Under the pieces are notes generated by a model. The model was given only the letters and a program-made list of their open reading frames with translations, had not been told where the DNA came from and made no database searches. From NCBI GenBank assembly GCA_903949225.1, contig CAJAYZ010000114.1:1-12116 (forward strand): a stretch of DNA of 12,116 nt, read 5' to 3'. This document shows positions 7,263 to 12,116 of the stretch, one piece after another; the stretch's first letter is position 1; every line of letters starts with the position of its first letter. The translations under genes were made by a program, and so were the position numbers. Source of the stretch: an uncultured Planctomycetaceae bacterium. GTDB taxonomy: Bacteria > Planctomycetota > Planctomycetia > Pirellulales > UBA1268.

Positions 7263-7268
7263 TACAAT
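7263..7268 (+). promoter_or_regulatory. Candidate -10 box for the YidB-like gene
   Basis: TACAAT matches the sigma-70 -10 consensus at 5 of 6 positions and lies 64 nt before the ATG. The sequence 17 nt upstream is not a good -35 element, so the call rests on the -10 alone. Confidence 0.3.
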
Positions 7269-7332
7269 CGGGTCTGGTGCTTTTCACCGGTTCGACTTTT
7301 GCAGTTTTCCCCTCTTCGGAGCGTTTTCTCGA

Positions 7333-7788
7333 ATGGACATTCTCGGCGAGATCCTCAAGCAAGTCCTGGAAGGTGCCGCCCAGGGGCAGCAGCAGCCCCC
7401 GCAGCGGGCCCCGCAGCCCCAACAACGCGCCCCACAACCCCAGCAACGTGCCCCACAGGGGGAGCCCCAGGGGATGCCCTCGCCGAACGATCTCGGTGAG
7501 ATCTTCAAGCAGATCTTCGGCGGTAACGACGCCCAGAAGCTCCCCGAGGTGGTGAAGCAGTTCGAGGAGAAGGGGATGCGGGACGAGGTCGACTCGTGGG
7601 TCCGCACCGGCCCGAACAAGCCGATCGACCGCCGGAAGATCGAGGATGTCTTCGGCGACCGCGAGCTCAACGATCTCGCCCGCAGCAAGGGGATCAATCC
7701 CAACGATCTCGCCGAGGTGCTCGCCAAGTACATCCCGAAGATCATCGACGAGCTCACCCCTTCTGGCCAGGTCCAGCGACGGCATTGA
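7333..7788 (+). CDS. YidB-like (DUF937) protein
   Basis: This 151-residue protein matches the YidB/DUF937 C-terminal half: VDSWVRTGPNKPI (86-98), RKIEDVFGDRELNDLARSKGI (101-121), AEVLAKYIPKIIDELTPSG (127-145). The N-terminal part has an amphipathic segment DILGEILKQVLEG (2-14), a glutamine/proline linker with three heptapeptide units (24-44), then a second segment NDLGEIFKQIFGG (52-64) that nearly repeats the first. There is no signal peptide or membrane helix, so it is probably cytoplasmic. The family's biochemical role is unsettled. The Shine-Dalgarno site is weak (GGAG, 11 nt before the ATG); the start is supported because the family's N-terminal pattern begins there. A long open frame running from 5968 into this gene is antisense to the peroxidase and is not used. 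Confidence 0.85.
   Translation: MDILGEILKQVLEGAAQGQQQPPQRAPQPQQRAPQPQQRAPQGEPQGMPSPNDLGEIFKQIFGGNDAQKLPEVVKQFEEKGMRDEVDSWVRTGPNKPIDRRKIEDVFGDRELNDLARSKGINPNDLAEVLAKYIPKIIDELTPSGQVQRRH
7402..7464 (+). repeat. Three tandem 21-nt units encoding a Q/P-rich heptapeptide
   Basis: The units encode QRAPQPQ, QRAPQPQ and QRAPQGE. The DNA copies differ mainly at third codon positions, which suggests an older tandem duplication kept at protein level. It forms a flexible linker between the two LGEI-KQ segments of the YidB-like protein. Confidence 0.8.
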
Positions 7789-7825
7789 TCCGCGTCTGGT
7801 CATCCGGCTTTCCGAGACAGGCTTC

Positions 7826-8055
7826 CCCGGTGTGCGCTGCCGCTGAAGGCGGCGCACGCCGGGCGTCTGGGGACCGGCACGATTCCCCCAGCTGCCCGTG
7901 GAAAAAGTCATCCATGCCCTTTTTCCACTTGGAAAACCTCCGGTTTTCTCGAGTGCTGCGCACTCGCGACCGCCTCGTGCGGTCGGGCTGGCACTTTATC
8001 CACAGCCTGCTAGGCCAGCTACCCGGACGTATGCTGATCGGACTCATGCACGTCC
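7826..8055. other. Array of eight consecutive stem-loops between the YidB-like and hydrolase genes
   Basis: Stems read from the sequence: 7826-7841/7848-7863 (16 bp, two G-T pairs); 7867-7872/7886-7891 (6 bp); 7898-7907/7919-7928 (10 bp, perfect); 7931-7938/7942-7949 (8 bp, one G-T); 7950-7956/7960-7966 (7 bp, perfect); 7967-7973/7979-7985 (7 bp, perfect); 7986-7992/8014-8020 (7 bp, one G-T); 8025-8030/8050-8055 (6 bp, perfect). Hairpins four to seven abut with no spacer. None is followed by a T-tract. The last one overlaps the start of the hydrolase gene, including both candidate ATGs (8031 and 8046). It could be a structured RNA or leader, a dispersed palindromic element, or a folded single-stranded DNA site. 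No known RNA family is recognised. Confidence 0.6.
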
Positions 8056-9302
8056 CTGCCAGCCAAACGAAGAGCCGCCGCCGCGCGGGAAGTCTGCTGG
8101 CGTGTTGCCTGCAGGCCCTCGTGATCTCCTCGCTCCTTGCCGGCACTCCCTGGCTGCCATCTCGGGATGCCGCCAGCGCAGAGCGCGCCGAACTTTACGC
8201 AGGGCGGGCCGAACCTGGCTTTGAGAAGGCCGACCTTGGCTTCGAGCAGGCCGACCCTTTTGAAGCACGGTATCGCTGCTGGCTCGAGGATCCGCGGGCA
8301 CCCTCGGAGACCCCGGCGGAAATCGAGCCCGGCACAGGCCGGCGCTGGTCGTGGCGGTCGCAGCGGCGCGCGACCCGGCGGCGACTGGCAGCCGAGCGGG
8401 CCTTGCCCGCCGAGCCCGACGGGGAGGCCTCCGCGAGCGATCCTGGCGATGACACCCGCCGAGGTGCTGGACTCACCCTCCGCGACCAACCCTACGCCCT
8501 GCCCGACCAGGGTGGTCGCCGACGCTTCGACATCACCCTCCCGGGACGCTGCCCGGGACCGGTGCCGCTGGTCGTGTGGATTCCTGGCGACACCTGGCGC
8601 GACGGCTCGAAAGCTGACTGCCCCGTCACCTGGCTGGCCCTCGAGGGCTATGCCGTCGCCAGCATCGGTTACCGCACCAGCGACCTCGCCCGTTTCCCAG
8701 CCCAACTCGACGACTGCCGCGCCGCGATTGCCGAAATCGTCCGCCGCGCCGGGGAATGGGGCCTCGACCCGACCCGGATCGCCGTCGTCGGCCATGGCGG
8801 CGGCGGGCACCTCGCGGCGCTCGTGGGCCTCGCCGACGATCCTGCCGGCGATCCCAGCGGCGACGAAGCCGCGGCCCCCCGATTCCCGCCGGCCGCGGTG
8901 GCGATGCTCTCGGCCCCCACCGATCTGACGAACCTCGGGCCGGAACACGACCGCCCCCGGTCGCCTGCCAGCCTCCTCGTTGGCGGGCCGCTGCCGGAGG
9001 TGCGGGAGGCGGCGCTCCGGGCAAGCCCCGTGTGGCATGTCTCCCCGGACGATCCACCCTGCCTTGTCGTCCACGGCACGGCGGATTTCTCCGTCCCGGT
9101 CGAGCAAGCCGTGCGACTCGACGCCGCGCTGTCTGCCGTGGGCGTCCCCTCGACGCTGCTCCTGCTCGACAGGTCCGGCCACGCTGCCTCCGTCGGCCGC
9201 GACTCACCCGCCGGCCGGGCGATCCTCGAGTTTCTCGACGCAGTCCTCCGCCCTGCGGCTATCGATGCCACGGAGGCCGCCGATGCGTCTCAAGCGCCGT
9301 GA
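8046..9302 (+). CDS. Exported alpha/beta-hydrolase lacking the nucleophile serine (BD-FAE/esterase-like)
   Basis: This 418-residue protein starts with a basic stretch and a hydrophobic segment (about 15-36), a Sec signal peptide or membrane anchor with likely cleavage after ASA near 45. A low-complexity charged linker follows (about 46-150), then an alpha/beta-hydrolase domain. PLVVWIPGDTWRDGSK (174-189) corresponds to the oxyanion region usually written HGGAW, here PGDTW. The nucleophile elbow, usually GxSAGGHLA, reads GHGGGGHLA (249-257), so G251 replaces the serine. The expected acid D347 (HGTAD) and histidine H379 (SGH) remain. Esterase activity is therefore doubtful. The start is uncertain: ATG 8046 gives the cleanest signal peptide, 8031 adds five residues, and 7914 would translate through the hairpin array. 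The end overlaps the next gene by 20 nt, implying an operon. Confidence 0.82.
   Translation: MHVPASQTKSRRRAGSLLACCLQALVISSLLAGTPWLPSRDAASAERAELYAGRAEPGFEKADLGFEQADPFEARYRCWLEDPRAPSETPAEIEPGTGRRWSWRSQRRATRRRLAAERALPAEPDGEASASDPGDDTRRGAGLTLRDQPYALPDQGGRRRFDITLPGRCPGPVPLVVWIPGDTWRDGSKADCPVTWLALEGYAVASIGYRTSDLARFPAQLDDCRAAIAEIVRRAGEWGLDPTRIAVVGHGGGGHLAALVGLADDPAGDPSGDEAAAPRFPPAAVAMLSAPTDLTNLGPEHDRPRSPASLLVGGPLPEVREAALRASPVWHVSPDDPPCLVVHGTADFSVPVEQAVRLDAALSAVGVPSTLLLLDRSGHAASVGRDSPAGRAILEFLDAVLRPAAIDATEAADASQAP
9272..9276 (+). promoter_or_regulatory. Shine-Dalgarno site of the phosphoesterase gene, inside the hydrolase gene
   Basis: GGAGG lies 6 nt before the ATG at 9283, within the last codons of the hydrolase gene. 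It decides the start against longer in-frame starts that would run far back into the hydrolase gene. Confidence 0.75.
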
Positions 9303-10155
9303 TCTCCTCCGCGGCGGCGCGGCGCTCGTCGCGGGGGGCGGCCTGACGACGGGCATCGACGGCCTCTGCCTCACCCCCTTCAAGCTCGACGTCAGCCACC
9401 ATCACTTCGGAGTTCCCCCGGCGCCGACCGGCGACCTGGCGACGGAGGCGATGCCCACTCCCGCCGAGAGCCGACGGCTGCGGATCGCCCATGTCTCCGA
9501 TCTCCATCTCTACCGAGTCGGGCCCCTCGAGGAACGGGTCCTTGAAGCGCTCCACAGCCTCGCCCCCGATCTCCTCGTGATCACCGGCGACAGCCTCTCG
9601 GCAGCGCGGGGCGAGGGGCCGCTTGTCGACTTTCTCGCTGCCTGTCCAGACGTGCCCCATCGGCTCGCGATCCTCGGCAATTGGGAGATCTCGTCCGGTG
9701 TCCCCATCGCGCGACTGCGGGCCCACCACGAACGGCACGGCTTCGATCTCCTCGTCAACCGCTCGGTGAGAGTCACTCTCGGCGATCGCTCGGTGCGGGT
9801 CACCGGCTTCGACGACTTCCGCCAGGGACGCCCCGATCCGGTCGCGGCGCTAGCCGGCGAGGAGCCCTGCGATCACCACCTCGTGCTCGCCCATTGCCCG
9901 GTCCATCGCGACAATCTCGTGCTTCCCCCAGAACACCCCGCCGACCTCGTCCTCTCGGGCCACACGCACGGCGGGCAGGTGGCGCCGGGGGGCGTCGCCC
10001 TCCTCACGCCGCCGGGGAGTGGCCGGTATGTCGCCGGCTGGTATCGCGACGGCGGGCCGCCGCTGTTCGTGTCGCGCGGCATCGGGACATCGACCGTCCC
10101 GATCCGGATCGGGTCGGTCCCTGAGTTGGCTTGCATCGATTGGCAACTCTCCTGA
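9283..10155 (+). CDS. Tat-exported calcineurin-like metallophosphoesterase
   Basis: This 290-residue protein begins with a twin-arginine signal (KRRDLLR at 4-10, hydrophobic 11-21), so it should be exported folded. The metallophosphoesterase motifs appear in order: DLH (73-75) in AHVSDLHL, GD (102-103) in VITGDS, GNWE (132-135) where most relatives have GNH, the histidine H204 in LAHCP, and GHTHGGQ (226-232). These residues bind two metal ions that hydrolyse phosphoesters. The layout most resembles YkuE/YaeI-type enzymes, some of which act on phospholipid or lipid A precursors; the substrate here is unknown. The His to Trp change in motif III removes the usual general acid. The gene overlaps the hydrolase gene by 20 nt and has a strong GGAGG site, so the two are probably co-expressed at the envelope. 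Confidence 0.9.
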   Translation: MRLKRRDLLRGGAALVAGGGLTTGIDGLCLTPFKLDVSHHHFGVPPAPTGDLATEAMPTPAESRRLRIAHVSDLHLYRVGPLEERVLEALHSLAPDLLVITGDSLSAARGEGPLVDFLAACPDVPHRLAILGNWEISSGVPIARLRAHHERHGFDLLVNRSVRVTLGDRSVRVTGFDDFRQGRPDPVAALAGEEPCDHHLVLAHCPVHRDNLVLPPEHPADLVLSGHTHGGQVAPGGVALLTPPGSGRYVAGWYRDGGPPLFVSRGIGTSTVPIRIGSVPELACIDWQLS

Positions 10156-10363
10156 GCGAGGGCGACAGCCGCGCCAGGCGACACCTGCACGCGGAGCCGC
10201 GTCAACGCCACCCCAGCCGTCACGATCGCGCTAGCCCGCCGTTCTTCTCCCGCTTGTGCAGTCGCCCCCGAGATTCGTCGATACCTTCCCGGCGGGACGG
10301 AAGCCCCCCGCCACTATCTATCACCGCATACCGTCATCCATCCACCAGGACCGTCGACACGCC

Positions 10364-11236
10364 ATGCCCACCCCCCGCCGCAAGACCTCCTCGGGAGCCG
10401 TTCAAAACCCTCTCGAAACCTATCTCCGTGAGATCAACGACACGTCGCTTCTGACGGCAGACCAGGAGAAGGAACTGGCGGTGGCGATCGGCAAGGGGGA
10501 TGCCCAGGCCCGCGATCACATGGTCCGCGCCAACCTCCGCCTCGTCGTTAACATCGCCCGCGGCTACGCCAATCGTGGCCTGCCGCTCCCCGACCTCATC
10601 GAGGAGGGGAACCTCGGGCTCCTCCGGGCCGTCGAGGGCTTCGACCCGCGCGTCGGCACGCGCTTCAGCACCTACGCCAGCTACTGGATCAAGCAGTCGA
10701 TCAAGCGGGCCCTGATCAACTCCGGCAAGACGATCCGCATTCCCGCCTATATGGTGGAGCTGCTCTCGAAGTGGCGTCGGGCTACCGCTCGGCTCCTCGA
10801 CTCGCTCGGCCGCACGCCGACGCCGGAAGAGGTCGCCCGCAGCCTCGGGCTCGCCCGCAAGAAGCTCCCGATCATCAAGAAGGCGATCCACATCAATCAG
10901 GCCTCGCCGCAGACCGAGCAGGCCGACGGCGGCTGGTCGCTCGGCGATCTGATCCGCGACGAGAACACGAAGTGCCCGGCAGATGTGCTCCTCGACGAAG
11001 ACACGATGCTCCACGTCCTCCGCCGCATCGAACTCCTCGACCACCGCGCTGCCACGATCCTCAGGCTCCGCTTCGGTCTCGGCGGCGGCGACCCGATGAC
11101 GCTCAAGGAGATCGGTGGCGTCCTCGGGCTGACCCGCGAACGCGTCCGGCAGATCGAGTCGGAGACCCTCGCCAACCTGGCCGCCGAACTCGACGGTGTC
11201 CCCCGAGCGAAGATCCGCCTCCGCCACGGGGCTTGA
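10364..11236 (+). CDS. Sigma-70 family RNA polymerase sigma factor (group 2-like)
   Basis: This 290-residue protein has region 1.2 (NPLETYLREI, 15-24), region 2 (about 52-122) with the core-binding segment LPDLIEEGNLGLLRAV (75-90) and the -10 recognition/melting segment GTRFSTYASYWIKQSIKRAL (98-117), region 3 (about 127-205), and region 4 (about 222-275) with the -35-binding helix-turn-helix MTLKEIGGVLGLTRERVRQIE (245-265, split by GG). It lacks the long region 1.1 and the non-conserved insert of primary sigma factors, so it is probably an alternative or second RpoD-like factor. The start is taken at 10364, where region 1.2 follows a short basic tail. An earlier in-frame ATG at 10256 adds 36 residues of no recognisable character. 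No good Shine-Dalgarno site or promoter was found in the 208 nt upstream, which holds only a 6-bp GGCGGG/CCCGCC hairpin (10291-10312). Confidence 0.93.
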   Translation: MPTPRRKTSSGAVQNPLETYLREINDTSLLTADQEKELAVAIGKGDAQARDHMVRANLRLVVNIARGYANRGLPLPDLIEEGNLGLLRAVEGFDPRVGTRFSTYASYWIKQSIKRALINSGKTIRIPAYMVELLSKWRRATARLLDSLGRTPTPEEVARSLGLARKKLPIIKKAIHINQASPQTEQADGGWSLGDLIRDENTKCPADVLLDEDTMLHVLRRIELLDHRAATILRLRFGLGGGDPMTLKEIGGVLGLTRERVRQIESETLANLAAELDGVPRAKIRLRHGA

Positions 11237-11252
11237 CCGGCCCCCGGTGCCG

Positions 11253-11267
11253 GCGGCACAGTGCCGC
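11253..11267. promoter_or_regulatory. Perfect palindrome between the sigma factor and apt genes
   Basis: GCGGCAC and GTGCCGC form 7-bp arms around a single A. Its left arm can also pair with GTGCC at 11247-11251, giving an alternative small hairpin. It sits 17 nt past the sigma stop and 45 nt before the apt start. It could be an operator for a dimeric regulator or a chance GC-rich dyad; there is no T-tract. Confidence 0.3.
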
Positions 11268-11299
11268 AACACCTGTCGCTTCCGACACGCCTCCTCCGC

Positions 11300-11303
11300 G
11301 GAG
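11300..11303 (+). promoter_or_regulatory. Shine-Dalgarno site that decides the apt start
   Basis: GGAG lies 8 nt before the GTG at 11312. The alternative GTG at 11261 has no such site and would add 17 residues that the enzyme family does not have. Confidence 0.55.
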
Positions 11304-11311
11304 CCTTTTTC

Positions 11312-11839
11312 GTGACCCACGCCGCCGTCGATCTCGCCTCCTTCATCCGCCCGGTGCCCGACTTCCCCAAGCCGGGCATCCTGTTCCGCGACATCACGCC
11401 GCTCCTGGCCGATCCGGCGGCGCTCGTCGCGGCAGTGCGGCTGATGGCGGCCCCGTGGCGCGACGCCGGGATCGACGCGATCGCGGCGGTGGAGGCGCGG
11501 GGGTTTCTGTTTGCCACGCCGATGGCGATCGAACTCGGCGTCGGCGTGATCCCGGTGCGGAAGCCGGGGAAGCTTCCGGCCGAGACAATCGAGGTCGAAT
11601 ACGACCTCGAGTACGGCCGCGACAAGCTGCAAATGCACACCGGGATCCTGAAGAGCGGCGCCCGTGTGCTCGTGGTTGACGATGTCCTCGCCACCGGCGG
11701 CACGGCGGGTGCCTGCATCCGGCTGATCGAGGCGGCGGGAGGAACGGTCGTTGGCACCTCGTTCCTCGTGGAGCTCTCGTTCCTCGAGGGCCGCGCCCGC
11801 CTCGCTCCCCACCGGGTCGAGAGTGGGATCATTTACTGA
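11312..11839 (+). CDS. apt: Adenine phosphoribosyltransferase
   Basis: This 175-residue enzyme should convert adenine and PRPP to AMP and pyrophosphate in purine salvage, in the cytoplasm. Diagnostic segments are PDFPKPGILFRDITPLL (16-32), the EARGF motif (61-65), PVRKPGKLP (81-89) with the flexible catalytic loop after it, and the PRPP-binding loop VLVVDDVLATGGT (119-131). The length is typical of bacterial Apt. The GTG start at 11312 is preferred because the family begins a few residues before the FIRPVPDFP segment and a GGAG site precedes it. The gene follows the sigma factor by 75 nt on the same strand and may be co-transcribed. Its stop codon lies in the first bases of a strong inverted repeat. 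Confidence 0.95.
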   Translation: MTHAAVDLASFIRPVPDFPKPGILFRDITPLLADPAALVAAVRLMAAPWRDAGIDAIAAVEARGFLFATPMAIELGVGVIPVRKPGKLPAETIEVEYDLEYGRDKLQMHTGILKSGARVLVVDDVLATGGTAGACIRLIEAAGGTVVGTSFLVELSFLEGRARLAPHRVESGIIY

Positions 11840-11922
11840 CATCCCGCGGAGCGACCGGGGAGACCGGTCTATTCCTCAAGCCCTTTCCGCGGGCGACTCG
11901 TCGTTTTAAGACGGCGGGATGT
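11839..11922. terminator. Structured convergent intergenic region with alternative stems
   Basis: The 9-bp pair ACATCCCGC (11839-11847) / GCGGGATGT (11914-11922) encloses the whole region. CCCGCGGA (11843-11850) can instead pair with TCCGCGGG (11886-11893). These two stems share 11843-11847 and exclude each other. Inside, GACCGG/CCGGTC (11853-11858/11864-11869) forms a perfect 6-bp hairpin compatible with both. It lies between two genes that point at each other, which suits a bidirectional terminator, but there is no T-tract after any stem except a short TTTT at 11904-11907. Confidence 0.45.
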
Positions 11923-11934
11923 GGAAGGCCGATT

Positions 11935-12116
11935 TCAAAAGGGCGCCGGGAGCAATCGCGATTGCGATTCGAGATAGCCTTTGAGGACGGATGCCACAAT
12001 CGAGAACCCTGCCTTATCCACCGGCGGTAACGGCTCCCCCGGCACATGGAGAAGGCTGGCTGCTGAAGCATATCCGAGGCTGTGGGTGTAATCGGTGAAC
12101 CTGCTCCCTGGAATCC
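11935..12116 (-). CDS. C-terminus of an unrecognised protein, cut by the window edge
   Basis: The minus strand is open from the right edge to a TGA at 11935-11937, giving at least 59 residues. The end of the protein reads ...VDKAGFSIVASVLKGYLESQ then SRLLPAPF. It is called over the other frames because its composition looks protein-like (a mixed hydrophobic/charged helix near the end, no Arg/Pro/Ser glut as in shadow frames) and because it ends just past the structured convergent region. The local GC is lower than in neighbouring genes. I do not recognise the family, and the start is outside the window. Confidence 0.45.
   Translation of the reverse strand, partial: IPGSRFTDYTHSLGYASAASLLHVPGEPLPPVDKAGFSIVASVLKGYLESQSRLLPAPF

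Larger units (their letters stand above)
7030..7332. other. Divergent promoter region between peroxidase and YidB-like genes
   Basis: This 303-nt stretch must carry promoters for both genes. On the minus strand TAGAAT (7132-7137) resembles a -10 box but lacks a good -35, and it would leave a leader of about 100 nt. On the plus strand TACAAT (7263-7268) is the best -10 candidate. The rest is C-rich and shows no gene, no clear dyad and no known operator. Confidence 0.45.

Noticed and set aside
7402..7464. Short tandem repeat considered as a CRISPR array
   Set aside because: The units are contiguous with no spacers and lie in frame inside a coding gene.
5968..7788. 606-codon plus-strand frame across the peroxidase gene
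   Set aside because: It is antisense to a gene with two haem motifs and a signal peptide. Only its tail from 7333 is a real gene, in the same frame.
7596..8045. Long N-terminal extension of the hydrolase gene
   Set aside because: It overlaps the YidB-like gene in another frame and then the hairpin array. A clean signal peptide starts only at 8046.
7826..8055. Hairpin array considered as a tRNA cluster or a row of terminators
   Set aside because: No cloverleaf, anticodon arm or CCA end fits, and no stem is followed by a T-tract.
11261..11311. Upstream GTG as the apt start
   Set aside because: It adds 17 residues not seen in the family and lacks a ribosome binding site, whereas GTG 11312 has GGAG 8 nt upstream.
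10334..11842. 502-codon minus-strand frame
   Set aside because: It lies opposite the sigma factor and apt genes, both certain, and its composition is the Arg/Asp/Glu-rich type expected from the complement of high-GC coding DNA.
11829..12071. 80-codon minus-strand frame starting with ATG at 12071
   Set aside because: It runs back through the structured region to overlap the apt end and is rich in Arg and Ser. The other minus frame ending at 11935 looks more like protein.

Overview
The window reads as chromosomal DNA of a high-GC bacterium, most likely a planctomycete of the Pirellula/Rhodopirellula type. The best pointers are a DUF1559 protein with a pseudopilin leader (a family greatly expanded in Planctomycetes), a secreted di-haem peroxidase, a Tat-exported phosphoesterase beside a BD-FAE-like hydrolase, and weak or absent Shine-Dalgarno sites at several genes. 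This lineage call is inference from gene content; no rRNA or tRNA gene was seen.

Layout, left to right. (1) 1-214: the edge of a dispersed repeat and a hairpin leader. (2) 215-3051: a two-gene operon with a 4-nt overlap, encoding a membrane histidine kinase and an NtrC-type sigma-54 activator. (3) 3179-4053, minus strand: a toxin-antitoxin pair (ribbon-helix-helix antitoxin, then GNAT acetyltransferase toxin) with its own promoter and a palindromic operator on the -10 box. (4) 4211-5275: a DUF1559 pseudopilin-like protein. (5) 5276-5772: a gene-free stretch with a complete copy of the repeat found at the window start (imperfect terminal inverted repeats) and a strong intrinsic terminator for the next gene. 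(6) 5773-7029, minus: a periplasmic di-haem cytochrome c peroxidase. (7) 7333-7788: a YidB-like (DUF937) protein with a heptapeptide repeat linker. (8) 7826-8055: a run of eight back-to-back stem-loops between genes. (9) 8046-10155: an overlapping pair encoding an exported alpha/beta-hydrolase that lacks its nucleophile serine and a Tat-dependent calcineurin-like phosphoesterase. (10) 10364-11236: a group-2-like sigma-70 factor. (11) 11312-11839: adenine phosphoribosyltransferase. (12) 11839-11922: a structured convergent intergenic region, followed by the C-terminus of an unrecognised minus-strand gene that runs off the right edge.

The kinase and activator should form one signalling pathway acting through sigma-54 promoters elsewhere, since none was recognised here. 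The toxin and antitoxin form a self-regulated module. The hydrolase and phosphoesterase overlap by 20 nt and are probably co-translated for the cell envelope or periplasm. The other genes look like independent housekeeping or envelope genes.

The parts least explained by ordinary annotation are the multi-hairpin region at 7826-8055, the 5.4-kb repeat with its partial copy at the left edge, the serine-less hydrolase, and the mutually exclusive stems after apt.
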